Assembly (NCBI GenBank): GCA_023430425.1
Contig: JAEZAR010000431.1
Coordinates: 1 to 10,665 of the forward strand
Origin: Actinomycetes bacterium
Lineage (GTDB): Bacteria > Actinomycetota > Actinomycetes > Actinomycetales > Cellulomonadaceae
Length of the DNA: 10,665 nucleotides
Reading direction: 5' to 3'
The notes under the pieces were generated by a model. It made no database searches, was not told where the DNA came from, and saw nothing but the letters and a program-made list of their open reading frames with translations. Of the stretch, positions 1 through 10,572 are shown in pieces. The translations under genes were made by a program, and so were the position numbers. Each line of letters begins with the position of its first letter. Position 1 is the first letter of the stretch.

Positions 1-62
1 ACCCCCGGCCGTGGGCGTCCCGCGCGGGGCGCCTGCCCGTCGGGGCCTCGGCGCCGCGGGAG

Positions 63-2300
63 CTACCTCGGCCGGACCGGCGGCTGGTCCTCGGGCACGA
101 GCATGAGCACGCCGAGCGGCGGCACCCGCACCCGCGCCGACGCGGGCTGGGCGTGGTGCGGCACCGGCTCGGCCTCGACGCGGCCCATGTTGCCCACGCC
201 CGAGCCGCCGTACGCCTCGGCGTCGGTGTTCAGGGCCTCCCGCCAGCCGCCCGCCGCGGGCAGGCCGAGCACGTACCCCTCGTGCGGCGTGCCCGCGAAG
301 TTCACGACGACGGCGACGGTGCGGCCCGTGCGGTCGCGCCGCAGGTAGGTGAGGACGTTGTGCCCGGCGTCCTGCGCGTCCACCCACGCGAAGCCGGCCG
401 GGTCGTCGTCCAGGTCCCACAGCGCCGGCTCGGCCCGGTAGAGCGCGTTGAGGTCACGGACCAGCCGCTGCACCCCCTGGTGCGGCCCGTGGTCGAGCAG
501 GTGCCAGTCCAACGAGCGCCCCTCGGACCACTCGGCCGTCTGCCCGAACTCGCCGCCCATGAAGAGCAGCTGCTTGCCCGGGTGCGACCACTGGTAGGCC
601 AGCAGCGCCCGCAGGCCGGCGAACCGCTGCCAGTCGTCGCCCGGCATCTTGTAGACCAGCGAGCCCTTCCCGTGCACGACCTCGTCGTGGGACAGGGGGA
701 GGACGAAGTGCTCCGAGAACGCGTAGACGAGCGAGAACGTCACCTCGTGGTGGTGGTAGCGCCGGTTGATCGGCTCCTCGCGCAGGTAGCGCAGGGTGTC
801 GTTCATCCAGCCCATGTTCCACTTCAGGCCGAAGCCGAGGCCGCCGGCGTCGGTGGGCGCGGTGACGCCCGGCCAGGCGGTGGACTCCTCCGCGATCATG
901 AGGATGCCGGGGGTGCGCCGGTAGGCCGTCGCGTTCGCCTCCTGGATGAACCTGATCGCCTCGAGGTTCTCCCGCCCGCCGTGCACGTTGGGCCGCCACT
1001 GCCCGGCGCTGCGCGAGTAGTCCAGGTAGAGCATCGACGCGACAGCGTCGACCCGCAGGCCGTCGACGTGGAACTCCTCGAGCCAGTACGTCGCGTTGGC
1101 GACCAGGAAGTTGCGCACCTCGTTGCGACCGAAGTTGAACACGTAGGTGCCCCAGTCGGGCTGCTCGCCCAGCAGGGGGTCCGGGTGCTCGTACAGCGGA
1201 GTGCCGTCGAACCGGCCGAGCGCCCACTCGTCCTTGGGGAAGTGGGCCGGGACCCAGTCGAGGATCACGCCGATGCCCGCCTGGTGCAGCCGGTCGACGA
1301 GGTGGCGGAAGTCGTCGGGGTGGCCGAAGCGGGAGGTCGGCGCGTAGTAGGAGCTCACCTGATAGCCCCAGGAGCCGCCGAACGGGTGCTCGGCCACGGG
1401 CAGCAGCTCGACGTGGGTGAAGCCGGTCTCGAGCACGTACTGCGTGAGCTGGTCGGCCAGCTCGCGGTAGCTCAGGCCCGGGCGCCACGAGCCGAGGTGC
1501 ACCTCGTACACGCTCATCGGCCCGTGGTGGGGGTTTCCCGACGCACGGCACTCGAGCCAGTGCGCGTCGCCCCACGTGTAGTCGGTCTCCACGACGACGG
1601 ATGCGGTCGCGGGCGGGTGCTCCGCACCCTTGGCCAGGGGGTCGGCCTTCTGCCGCCACGAGCCGTCGCGGGTGAGGACCTCGAACTTGTAGCGCTGCCC
1701 GCCGCGCACGCCGGGCACGAACAGCTCCCAGACGCCGCTCGCGCCGAGGTTGCGCATCGCGTGCGGGGCGCCCTGCCAGTGGTTGAAGTCGCCGACCACC
1801 CGCACGGCCTCGGCGTTCGGCGCCCACACCGCGAAGGACGTGCCGACGACGTCGCCGAGCACACCCGGGTAGGTGCGCACGTTCGCGCCCAGCACCGTCC
1901 ACAGCTCCTCGTGGCGCCCCTCGGCGACGAGGTGCAGGTCCATCTCGCCGAGCGTGGGCAGGAAGCGGTAGGGGTCGTCGGAGTCCGTGGTGTGGTCCCC
2001 GTAGGTGACGCGGACGCGGTAGTCGGGGACGTCGGCGCGCTCCAGGACCGCCACCCAGACGCCCCCGTGCTCGTGGCTCGCCGGGACGACGCCGTCCGGG
2101 GTCACCACCTCGACCCGGTCGGCCAGGGGGCGCAGCACCCGGATCGTCACGGCCCCCGGGGCCCCCGCGGCCCCGGGCTGCGCGTGCGGGCCGAGCACAC
2201 GGTGCGGGTCCTGGTGGACCCCGCGGACCACGGCGTCCAGCTCGGCCGTCTCCACGTGGACCGGCGACGGGCGGGTGGTCGGCTCGGACGGGTTGGTCAT
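63..2300 (-). CDS. glgB: 1,4-alpha-glucan branching enzyme GlgB (GH13)
   Basis: GlgB cuts an alpha-1,4 glucan chain and rejoins the piece through an alpha-1,6 bond, giving branched cytosolic glycogen-like glucan. The 745-residue product has the long actinobacterial form: an N-terminal beta domain (about 20-125), a CBM48 domain (about 150-240, with the VVGDFNHW motif at 168-175), a GH13 barrel (about 270-620) and a C-terminal beta domain. The nucleophile is Asp418 in [12 protein letters not shown], the acid/base is Glu471 in [10 protein letters not shown] and the third carboxylate is Asp539 in [11 protein letters not shown]; their spacing equals that of E. coli GlgB (405/458/526). The ATG at 2300 is chosen because AGGG (2311-2308) lies 7 nt upstream and MTNPSEP opens a sensible N-terminus; the frame runs open 93 codons further upstream, but only through mak in another frame. 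It is the last gene of the operon, 61 bp after mak. Confidence 0.96.
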   Translation of the reverse strand: MTNPSEPTTRPSPVHVETAELDAVVRGVHQDPHRVLGPHAQPGAAGAPGAVTIRVLRPLADRVEVVTPDGVVPASHEHGGVWVAVLERADVPDYRVRVTYGDHTTDSDDPYRFLPTLGEMDLHLVAEGRHEELWTVLGANVRTYPGVLGDVVGTSFAVWAPNAEAVRVVGDFNHWQGAPHAMRNLGASGVWELFVPGVRGGQRYKFEVLTRDGSWRQKADPLAKGAEHPPATASVVVETDYTWGDAHWLECRASGNPHHGPMSVYEVHLGSWRPGLSYRELADQLTQYVLETGFTHVELLPVAEHPFGGSWGYQVSSYYAPTSRFGHPDDFRHLVDRLHQAGIGVILDWVPAHFPKDEWALGRFDGTPLYEHPDPLLGEQPDWGTYVFNFGRNEVRNFLVANATYWLEEFHVDGLRVDAVASMLYLDYSRSAGQWRPNVHGGRENLEAIRFIQEANATAYRRTPGILMIAEESTAWPGVTAPTDAGGLGFGLKWNMGWMNDTLRYLREEPINRRYHHHEVTFSLVYAFSEHFVLPLSHDEVVHGKGSLVYKMPGDDWQRFAGLRALLAYQWSHPGKQLLFMGGEFGQTAEWSEGRSLDWHLLDHGPHQGVQRLVRDLNALYRAEPALWDLDDDPAGFAWVDAQDAGHNVLTYLRRDRTGRTVAVVVNFAGTPHEGYVLGLPAAGGWREALNTDAEAYGGSGVGNMGRVEAEPVPHHAQPASARVRVPPLGVLMLVPEDQPPVRPR

Positions 2301-2307
2301 GGAGCCA

Positions 2308-2327
2308 CCCTGCCACGCGGGGCAGGG
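2308..2327 (-). promoter_or_regulatory. Stem-loop covering the glgB ribosome binding site
   Basis: CCCTGCC at 2308-2314 and GGCAGGG at 2321-2327 form a perfect 7-bp stem with a 6-nt loop. In the leftward transcript the 3' arm contains the AGGG taken as the glgB Shine-Dalgarno, so folding would hide it. A second small hairpin (5-bp stem, 4-nt loop) lies just upstream at 2335-2348, so most of the 61-nt mak-glgB gap can fold. A regulatory role is inferred; in DNA this GC-rich short stems arise by chance fairly often. Confidence 0.4.
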
Positions 2328-2361
2328 CGTCGCACGGCTGGGCAGCCGCCCCGCGGCCGGG

Positions 2362-3693
2362 TCACCCGGCGAGGAGCCGGTCGACCCCGCCGAGCGGGAT
2401 GTGCACCCAGTCCGGCCGGTTGCCGGACTCGTAGACGACCTCGTACAGCGCCTTGTCGAGCTCGAGCGCGGGCAGCAGCACGTCGAGGTTGAGGTCGTCG
2501 GAGGTGCCCTCGTTGCCGTGCTGGTAGCCCTCGATGAGGCCCCGTCGGGCGTCCGCGACCCATCCGGGGTCCCGGGCACCGCCGACCGCGGCGGCGTAGT
2601 CCAGCGACCGCAGCATGCCCGCCAGGTCGCGCAGGGCCAGGTCGGGCCTCGTCTTCTCCTGGGCGGACGCCTGCGGCTCGCCCTCGAAGTCGAGCACGTA
2701 CCAGTGCCCCTCGGCCGACCGCAGCACCTGGCCGAGGTGGTAGTCGCCGTGCACGCGCTGGAGCGGGGGGACGGACGACAGGCCCTCGAGGTGGTCGTAG
2801 GCCCGTTCGATCCCCTCCGCGCGCTCCGCGAGCTCCGGCACCCGGTCCACCGCGTCGCGCGCCCGCTCGCGCAGAGTGGTGACGACCTGGGCCACGCCGC
2901 CCTCGGCGCTCGCCGACTCGTCCCCGGGCAGCGCGTCGCGCAGCGCGCGGTGCATCCGCGCGGTCGTGCGCCCGAGGTCCTCGGCGAGGTCGGCGAACCC
3001 GCGCCCGTCCCGTGCGTGGTCGCACGCGAGCTCGAACCCGTCCTGGGCGCCCTGCACGAGCTCGCTGAGGACCCCGAGGTGCCCGACCGCGGCGCCGCCG
3101 CCTCCGGTCCCCGGCCACCGGCCGGCCAGCCAGGCGAGCGGCCGCGGGACGCCCTCCCAGCCCGCGCGGCTCAGCGCGATGGGCACCGCGACGTCGGGGT
3201 TGGGCCCGACGGTGACCGCCCGGAAGACCTTGAGGATCGCCGGCGGGCGGGCCCCTGGCAGGAGGACGGAGGTGTTCGACTGCTCGCCGCCGGAGACCTT
3301 GTGGGGGCCGGGTCGCTCGGGAGCGGGTCCGTCATGGCGTGCCACGGCGAGCCACGCGCGGACGAACGCGGCGTCGTACGGACCGTCCAGCAGCGTGCCC
3401 GTGGCCAGCCGCGCGATGATGCCCGGGGCGTCGGCCGCCACGTCGTCGGACGGGCGCAGCACCGTGGGCACCTGCAGCACGGTGCCCGACTCGAGGGCGA
3501 GCAGGTGCACCTGCACCTGCGCCTCGCCCTCAGGGTCGGCGAGGTCGGCGACCGCGAGCCGGTCGAGCCGCGCGTCGGTGCCCTTCGCCGGGAACCAGCG
3601 CTGGTGGGGCGCCCAGTCGCGCAGCGCGGTGAGCGCCGCGTCGTCGGGCACGGGCCGGGCCTCGACCGGTCCGGCCAGCGTCTCCTCGGTCAT
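2362..3693 (-). CDS. mak: Maltokinase (Mak/Pep2)
   Basis: Mak phosphorylates maltose with ATP to alpha-maltose-1-phosphate, the donor used by GlgE. The product has 443 residues, close to the 455 of M. tuberculosis Mak, with an aminoglycoside-phosphotransferase-like fold. Counting from this start, visible motifs are the nucleotide-loop segment [10 protein letters not shown] (about 134-143), the lysine in ILKVFR (about 155), the catalytic loop [10 protein letters not shown] (315-324), the metal-binding DFEGEP (335-340) and the C-terminal [18 protein letters not shown], typical of this family. An AGGAGG at 3709-3704 lies 10 nt before the ATG at 3693 and 4 nt before an in-frame GTG at 3699, so either start is possible (443 or 445 residues); I prefer the ATG. 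It is free-standing, whereas some bacteria fuse this kinase to TreS. A repeat-bearing gap of about 114-120 bp follows treS. Confidence 0.94.
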   Translation of the reverse strand: MTEETLAGPVEARPVPDDAALTALRDWAPHQRWFPAKGTDARLDRLAVADLADPEGEAQVQVHLLALESGTVLQVPTVLRPSDDVAADAPGIIARLATGTLLDGPYDAAFVRAWLAVARHDGPAPERPGPHKVSGGEQSNTSVLLPGARPPAILKVFRAVTVGPNPDVAVPIALSRAGWEGVPRPLAWLAGRWPGTGGGGAAVGHLGVLSELVQGAQDGFELACDHARDGRGFADLAEDLGRTTARMHRALRDALPGDESASAEGGVAQVVTTLRERARDAVDRVPELAERAEGIERAYDHLEGLSSVPPLQRVHGDYHLGQVLRSAEGHWYVLDFEGEPQASAQEKTRPDLALRDLAGMLRSLDYAAAVGGARDPGWVADARRGLIEGYQHGNEGTSDDLNLDVLLPALELDKALYEVVYESGNRPDWVHIPLGGVDRLLAG

Positions 3694-3703
3694 CTCCACC
3701 GTC

Positions 3704-3709
3704 CCTCCT
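3704..3709 (-). promoter_or_regulatory. Shine-Dalgarno of mak
   Basis: The leftward strand reads AGGAGG at 3709-3704, a full consensus Shine-Dalgarno and the strongest in the window. It decides between two adjacent starts: a GTG 4 nt away (3699) and an ATG 10 nt away (3693). The surrounding 13 bp resemble a degenerate unit of the neighbouring 14-bp tandem repeat. Confidence 0.7.
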
Positions 3710-3713
3710 CACC

Positions 3714-3769
3714 GGCCCTCGTCGCCCGGCCCTCGTCGCCCGGCCCTCGTCGCCCGGCGCTCGTCACCC
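3714..3769. repeat. 14-bp tandem repeat, four units, in the treS-mak gap
   Basis: The unit GGCCCTCGTCGCCC occurs three times exactly (3714-3727, 3728-3741, 3742-3755) and once with two changes (3756-3769). The array lies between the treS stop and the mak start and fills about half of that gap. On the leftward transcript each unit reads GGGCGACGAGGGCC and so carries a purine-rich GACGAGGG stretch. The bases 3701-3713, which hold the mak Shine-Dalgarno, match the unit at 10 of 13 positions. Confidence 0.9.
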
Positions 3770-3813
3770 CCGCCCCCGGCGCCCGTGCGTCCGGCCGTTC
3801 CCCCGCCCGCGGC

Positions 3814-5582
<1,769 letters not shown>

Positions 5583-5586
<4 letters not shown>

Positions 5587-7706
5587 AGGGTCCTCACACC
5601 GATGACGTGCGCGACCTGCGCGAGCGGGTCGAGCCGGACGTAGGGGTGCGCCCCCCAGGCGTAGACCGCACCGGAGAGCAGGTCGTGCGCGGCGAAGGCG
5701 GGTGCCGCCGGGTCCGCCGGGACCGGGATGCCGAGCCCCGCGAGGTCCAGGTCGACCGTCGCCTCCTGCGTGTGGTGCGGGTCGAGGTTGACCACGACGA
5801 CGACCGTGTCGGCGCGCCCGTCGGGGGACTGCTCCGCCGTCACCCGCCGCGAGTAGCACAGGACCTGGTCGTTGGTCGTCGGGTGCACGACGAGCCCGCG
5901 CAGGCGCTGCAGGGCGGGGTGCTCGCGGCGGAGCGCGTTGAGCTGGGTGAGGAGCCGCGAGATGCCGATCGCGTCCGCCGCCGCCCAGTCGCGCGGCCGG
6001 TACTCGTACTTCTCGTTGTCGATCTGCTCCTCCACGCCGGGCCGCGGGACGTTCTCCACCAGCTCGTAACCGGAGTAGATGCCCCACGTCGGGGAGCCGG
6101 TGGCGGCGAGCACGGCGCGCAGGGCGAACGCGGCGACGCCGCCGTGCTGCATGAACGGCGTGAGGATGTCGTGCGTCGTCGGCCAGAAGGACGGGCGCAT
6201 GTACGCCGCCGCGGGCCCGGAGACCTCCTCGAGGTACTCCGCGAGCTCCTCCTTCGTGTTCCGCCACGTGAAGTACGTGTACGACTGGTGGAACCCGATC
6301 CGGGCGAGCGTGTGCATCATGGCCGGCCGGGTGAACGCCTCCGCCAGGAACACGACCTCGGGGTGCGCGCCGTTGACGTCGGCGATGAGCCGCTCCCAGA
6401 ACGTCAGCGGCTTGGTGTGCGGGTTGTCGACGCGGAACGCGGTCACGCCGTGGTCGATCCACACCTGCAGGACGCGGCGGATCTCCGCGTAGATCCCCTC
6501 GGGGTCGTTGTCGAAGTTCAACGGGTAGATGTCCTGGTACTTCTTCGGCGGGTTCTCGGCGTAGGCGATGGACCCGTCGACGCGCGTCGTGAACCACTCC
6601 GGGTGCTCGGTCACCCACGGGTGGTCGGGCGAGCACTGCAGGGCGAGGTCGAGGGCGACCTCCAGCCCGAGGCCGCGCGCCCGCTCCACGAACGCGTCGA
6701 AGTCGGCGAACGTGCCGAGCTCGGGGTGGATCGCGTCGTGCCCGCCGTCGGGCGACCCGATCGCGTAGGGCGAGCCGGGGTCGGTGGGGGTCGGCGTGAG
6801 GGAGTTGTTCCGGCCCTTGCGGTACGTCGTCCCGATCGGGTGGACGGGCGTGAGGTAGACGACGTCGAAGCCCATGGCAGCGATCGCGGGCAGCCGCTCG
6901 GCCGCCGTCCGCAGGGTGCCCGAGCGCCAGCGCCCCGTCTCGGGGTCCCGGACGGCGCCCTCGGAGCGCGGAAACATCTCGTACCAGGAGCCGACGAGCG
7001 CGCGCTCGCGCTGGACGAGCAGGGGATACGTCGCCGAGGCGCTGACGTGCTCGCGCAGGGGGCGCTGGGCGAGCGCCGCCCGGACCTGGTCGGAGGTGCC
7101 GGCCGCGAGACGCGCCTGCGGCGGCCGTCGCGTGTCGCGCAGCCCGGTGACGGAGTCGTGCAGGGCGCGCGACGCCTCCGGCGGGAGGTCCGCCCGGTCC
7201 GCGGCACGCTCGAGCAGGGCGGCGCCCTCGGCGAGCATGAGCTCGACGTCGACGCCGGCGGCGACCTTGATGCTCGCGTCGTGCTCCCACGTCCCGTACG
7301 GGTCCGACCAGCCCTCGACGCGGAAGCCCCACAGGCCTTCCGCGTCGGGGACGAGGTCCGCGCGGTAGGTGTCCAGGCCCGCGTTGACGACGCCCATCCG
7401 CACAGCGGCCCGCTCCGTCCCGTCGGGCGCGACGAGGACCGCGGTCGCGGCGACCGCGTCGTGGCCCTCGCGGAAGACCGTCGCGGTCACCTCGACGGCC
7501 TCGCCGACGACCGCCTTGGCGGGCCAGCGCCCGCACTCGACGACCGGCCCGACGCCGACCACCGGGATCCGGCCGACGACCGTCGCGGCGGGGGCCGCGG
7601 CCGCTCTCCCGGTCGACGTCCCGGCGGACGAGCCGGCCGTGCCCCGCGCGCGGCGGGCGGCCGACGACGACGGCGTTCGCGGCTGTGGTGTCGTGGACGG
7701 CGTCAC
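5583..7706 (-). CDS. glgE: Alpha-1,4-glucan:maltose-1-phosphate maltosyltransferase GlgE (GH13_3)
   Basis: GlgE transfers maltose from alpha-maltose-1-phosphate to the non-reducing end of an alpha-1,4-glucan. The 707-residue product matches the M. tuberculosis enzyme (701) along its length: an N-terminal domain from about 44 (GRIPVV, then [12 protein letters not shown]), WYEMFPRS (241-248), KGRNNS (297-302), [21 protein letters not shown] (384-404) and the C-terminal beta domain. The nucleophile is Asp427 in [10 protein letters not shown], the acid/base Glu456 in FLAEAFT and the third carboxylate Asp513 in TTHDIL; the spacings of 29 and 86 residues equal those of Streptomyces GlgE1 (394/423/480). 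The GTG at 7706 is inferred: no ATG is available, and the next in-frame GTG (codon 49) would remove the conserved GRIPVV. Residues 1-43 are an Ala/Ser/Thr/Pro/Arg-rich tail without homology to the core. It is the first gene of the operon, divergent from glgP. Confidence 0.95.
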
Positions 7707-7713
7707 GATCCCG

Positions 7714-7719
7714 AACCTA
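7714..7719 (-). promoter_or_regulatory. Candidate -10 box of glgE, possibly leaderless
   Basis: The leftward strand reads TAGGTT (7719-7714), which fits the actinobacterial TANNNT -10 pattern. Only 7 nt separate it from the glgE GTG, so transcription would start at or within a base or two of the start codon. No good Shine-Dalgarno lies in the short interval, which fits a leaderless message. No convincing -35 box is visible at the right distance. Confidence 0.4.
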
Positions 7720-7831
7720 CCCAGGCCCCTGCGCGAGCGACATTCGACGCGGCCGCGCGTCGTTGCCCGGCGTCGATCGCGCCGCGGCGTCCCGACGGAC
7801 CTCCGATGCCGGGTCCGGGCTGCCCACGGGG

Positions 7832-7845
7832 TGAAAGCGTCTGTG
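7832..7845. promoter_or_regulatory. Possible secondary operator, degenerate
   Basis: The bases TGAAAGCGTCTGTG match the stronger palindrome at 7906-7919 in 9 of 14 positions, with the left half TGNAAGCG kept and the right half poor. The start-to-start distance is 74 bp, close to seven helical turns, which would put both sites on the same face of the DNA. One good half-site alone is weak evidence. Confidence 0.2.
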
Positions 7846-7905
7846 GTGCCCGCCACGCGGACGCCCGACCGCGACGCCGTGACCAGCACCGTTGCCGAAC
7901 CGGGA

Positions 7906-7919
7906 TGTAAGCGCTTGCA
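7906..7919. promoter_or_regulatory. LacI/CcpA-type operator palindrome in the glgE-glgP control region
   Basis: TGTAAGCGCTTGCA is a 14-bp near-palindrome: six of seven base pairs are symmetric around the central CG-containing AAGCGCTT core. This is the usual operator form of LacI-family regulators and fits the catabolite-responsive-element pattern TGNAANCG. Its centre is about 52 bp before the glgP start and about 206 bp before the glgE start, so glgP is the more direct target. No regulator gene is in the window, so the binding protein is unknown. Confidence 0.55.
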
Positions 7920-7950
7920 GCAACGCTGGAATCGGGCATCCGCGACCGCG

Positions 7951-7956
7951 TAGGGT
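7951..7956 (+). promoter_or_regulatory. Candidate -10 box of glgP, possibly leaderless
   Basis: TAGGGT fits TANNNT and lies 8 nt before the GTG of glgP. A weak -35 candidate, TGGAAT at 7927-7932, is 18 bp upstream and shares T, G and A with TTGACA at positions 1, 3 and 4. The same bases could instead give a poor AGGG Shine-Dalgarno 9 nt from the GTG, so the element is ambiguous. Confidence 0.4.
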
Positions 7957-7964
7957 GCCCCTCC

Positions 7965-10559
7965 GTGAGAGCCATCCGCCGTTTCACCGTCCGCACAGTG
8001 CTGCCCACCGAGCTCCTGCCGCTCGACGAGCTCGCGCACAACCTCCGCTGGTCGTGGCACGCCCCGACCCGCGAGCTCTTCGCCGGGATCGACCCCGCGC
8101 TCTGGGCCCGCGTGCACGGCGACCCGGTGGCGCTGATCGGCGCGCTCGGGTCGGAGCGGCTCGCCGCGCTCGCAGCCGATGCCGAGTTCGTCGGGCGGGT
8201 CCGCGGGGCCGTCGAGGACCTGCACCGCTACCTGGCCGCGCCGCTGTGGTACCAGACCGAGGCCGTGGCCGCGGTCGGCGGGGACGCGGCGCAGCTGCCC
8301 CGCGCGGTGGCCTACTTCTCCCCGGAGTTCGGCATCACCTCGGTGCTGCCGCAGTACTCGGGCGGCCTCGGCATCCTCGCGGGCGACCACCTCAAGAGCG
8401 CCTCCGACCTCGGTGTGCCGATCGTCGGCGTCGGGCTGCTCTACGGGGCGGGCTACTTCAACCAGAGCCTGACGCGGGACGGGTGGCAGGTGGAGACGTA
8501 CCCGCTGTCCGACCCCGACGGGCTCCCGCTGACCCTGCTGCGCGAGGCCGACGGGACGCCGGCCCGGGTCCACCTGGACCTGCCGGGCGGGCGGACGCTG
8601 CACGCGAGCATCTGGAAGGCCGACGTCGGCCGGGTGCCCCTGCTGCTGCTGGACTCCAACGTGCCCGAGAACGACGACCTGGCCCGCCGTGTCACCGACC
8701 GGCTCTACGGCGGGGGCGGCGAGCACCGGCTCCAGCAGGAGCTGCTGCTCGGCATCGGCGGCGTGCGCGCCCTGCGCGTGTGGTCGCGCCTGTCGGGCGC
8801 GCCGGCGCCGGAGGTCTACCACACCAACGAGGGCCACGCGGGGTTCCTCGGGATGGAGCGGATCCGCGAGCTCGTCGCCGAGGAGGGCATGACGTTCGCC
8901 GAGGCCCTCGAGGCCGTGCGCGCGGCGACGGTCTTCACGACGCACACCCCGGTGCCGGCCGGCATCGACCGGTTCGAGGCGACCCTGGTCGCGCAGTACT
9001 TCGACGGCGACGCGGCGCTCGCCGGGGTGCCGGTCGCCGACGTGCTCGCGCTCGGCGCCGAGGACTACGAGGGCGGCGACCCCACCCTGTTCAACATGGC
9101 GGTCATGGGCCTGCGCCTCGGCGGCCGGGCGAACGGCGTCTCGCTCCTGCACGGCCAGGTCTCGCGCGGGATGTTCAGCGGGCTGTGGGCCGGCCTGGAC
9201 GAGGACGAGGTCCCGATCAGCTCGATCACCAACGGCGTGCACGGCTGGACCTGGACCGACCCGCGACTCGCGGACCTCGCGCACGCGCGGCTCAGCCCCG
9301 CCGAGCTCGCGGACGGCTCGGGCTGGCTGCGGACGGACGGCGTCGGTGACCAGGACCTGTGGCAGGTGCGGCGAGCGCTGCGCGCCCAGCTCGTCGCGGA
9401 CGCGCGCACCCGCGTCCGGGAGTCGTGGCGCCGCCGCGGCGCCAGCTCGGCCGAGCTCGGCTGGGTCGACGAGGTCCTCGACCCCGACGTGCTGACGATC
9501 GGGTTCGCGCGGCGGGTGCCGACGTACAAGCGGCTGACCCTCATGCTCAGCGACCCGGAGCGGCTCAAGGGCCTGCTGCTGCACCCCGAGCGGCCCATCC
9601 AGATCGTGGTCGCCGGCAAGTCCCACCCCGCAGACGACCAGGGCAAGCGGCTCATCCAGCAGCTCGTGCGGTTCGCGGACGACCCCGAGGTGCGCCACCG
9701 CATCGTCTTCCTGCCGAACTACGACATCGCCATGGCGCAGAAGCTGGTTCCCGGCTGCGACGTCTGGTTGAACAACCCGCTGCGACCGCTGGAGGCCAGC
9801 GGCACCTCCGGCATGAAGTCGGCGCTCAACGGCGGGCTCAACCTGTCCATCCTCGACGGGTGGTGGGACGAGTGGTTCGACGGCGAGAACGGCTGGGCGA
9901 TCCCGACGGCCGACGGCGTCGACGACGTCGACCGACGGGACGACCTCGAGGCGGCGGCGCTGTACGACCTCATCGAGAACCAGGTCGCCGCGCGCTTCTA
10001 CGACCGGGACGACCGGGGGATCCCCGTCACCTGGCTGGAGATGGTCCGGCACACCCTGGCGACCCTCGGCCCCAAGGTCCAGGCGACACGGATGGTCGGC
10101 GAGTACGTGCAGCGTCTCTACACCCCGGCCGCCCACAGCGGGCGCGCCCTGGACGGCCCCGGGTACCGCTCCGCGCGCGAGCTGGCGGCCTGGAAGCGGA
10201 CCGTCCGCGCGGCGTGGCCCACCGTGCGGGTGGACCACGTCGAGTCCGTCGGCGTCGGCGACGTCGCCCAGGTGGGCGAGGTGCTCCAGGTGCGGGCCTA
10301 CGTCTCGCTCGGCGAGCTCCGGCCGGAGGACGTCGCCGTCCAGGTCGTCTACGGCCGCGTCTCGGAGTCCGACGAGCTCTCGAACGTCCGGCACGCGCAG
10401 CTGCGGTGGACCGAGGCGTACGAGGGGGGCCGGCACGCCTTCGCCGGGGACGTCCGCCTGGAGGTGAGCGGGCCGTTCGGGTACACCGTGCGCGTGGTGC
10501 CCGCGCACCCCCTCCTCGTCTCCGACGCCGAGACGGGCCTGGTGACGAACGCGGGCTGA
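7965..10559 (+). CDS. glgP: Alpha-glucan (glycogen) phosphorylase GlgP (GT35)
   Basis: GlgP removes terminal glucose units from alpha-1,4-glucan with phosphate, releasing glucose-1-phosphate; it uses pyridoxal phosphate. The 864-residue product is nearly the length of the M. tuberculosis protein (863) and agrees with that subgroup throughout. It opens with the DUF3417 region (about 1-110, RRFTVR...NLRWSW), followed by YSGGLGILAGDHLKSASDLG (131-150), NEGHAGFLG (288-296), THTPVPAGIDRF (326-337), GFARRVPTYKRLTLML (513-528), AGKSHPADD (550-558) and NNPLRPLEASGTSGMKSALNGG (603-624), where Lys618 corresponds to the pyridoxal-phosphate lysine. The GTG at 7965 aligns with the start of the mycobacterial protein (MKALRRFTVR-like). 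A C-terminal beta-rich domain (about 755-864) is also usual for this subgroup. It stands alone, divergent from the GlgE operon. Confidence 0.96.
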   Translation: MRAIRRFTVRTVLPTELLPLDELAHNLRWSWHAPTRELFAGIDPALWARVHGDPVALIGALGSERLAALAADAEFVGRVRGAVEDLHRYLAAPLWYQTEAVAAVGGDAAQLPRAVAYFSPEFGITSVLPQYSGGLGILAGDHLKSASDLGVPIVGVGLLYGAGYFNQSLTRDGWQVETYPLSDPDGLPLTLLREADGTPARVHLDLPGGRTLHASIWKADVGRVPLLLLDSNVPENDDLARRVTDRLYGGGGEHRLQQELLLGIGGVRALRVWSRLSGAPAPEVYHTNEGHAGFLGMERIRELVAEEGMTFAEALEAVRAATVFTTHTPVPAGIDRFEATLVAQYFDGDAALAGVPVADVLALGAEDYEGGDPTLFNMAVMGLRLGGRANGVSLLHGQVSRGMFSGLWAGLDEDEVPISSITNGVHGWTWTDPRLADLAHARLSPAELADGSGWLRTDGVGDQDLWQVRRALRAQLVADARTRVRESWRRRGASSAELGWVDEVLDPDVLTIGFARRVPTYKRLTLMLSDPERLKGLLLHPERPIQIVVAGKSHPADDQGKRLIQQLVRFADDPEVRHRIVFLPNYDIAMAQKLVPGCDVWLNNPLRPLEASGTSGMKSALNGGLNLSILDGWWDEWFDGENGWAIPTADGVDDVDRRDDLEAAALYDLIENQVAARFYDRDDRGIPVTWLEMVRHTLATLGPKVQATRMVGEYVQRLYTPAAHSGRALDGPGYRSARELAAWKRTVRAAWPTVRVDHVESVGVGDVAQVGEVLQVRAYVSLGELRPEDVAVQVVYGRVSESDELSNVRHAQLRWTEAYEGGRHAFAGDVRLEVSGPFGYTVRVVPAHPLLVSDAETGLVTNAG

Positions 10560-10572
10560 GCCCCGCGGTCGG

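Noticed and set aside
15..32. Small hairpin beyond the glgB stop as a terminator
   Set aside because: In the leftward transcript the 7-bp stem contains a C-A mismatch and has no T-run. Stems this short are common by chance in such GC-rich DNA, so I do not call it.
2301..2579. 93-codon N-terminal extension of glgB
   Set aside because: It reads the end of mak and the hairpin gap in another frame and is Ser/Thr/Arg-rich. The ATG at 2300 has a Shine-Dalgarno at good spacing.
7891..7924. GTTGC/GCAAC inverted repeat around the operator
   Set aside because: The five-base arms are not centred on the palindrome, with gaps of 10 and 0 bases. It is probably chance.
7703..8041. Short leftward frame of 112 codons across the glgE-glgP control region
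   Set aside because: It overlaps the start of glgP antisense, covers the operator and promoter elements, and shows no family features.
7707..10508. Leftward extension of the glgE frame antisense to glgP, reaching 1641 codons
   Set aside because: The extra sequence is low-complexity antisense of glgP. GlgE homology starts only near 7577, and a GTG with its own -10-like box is at 7706.
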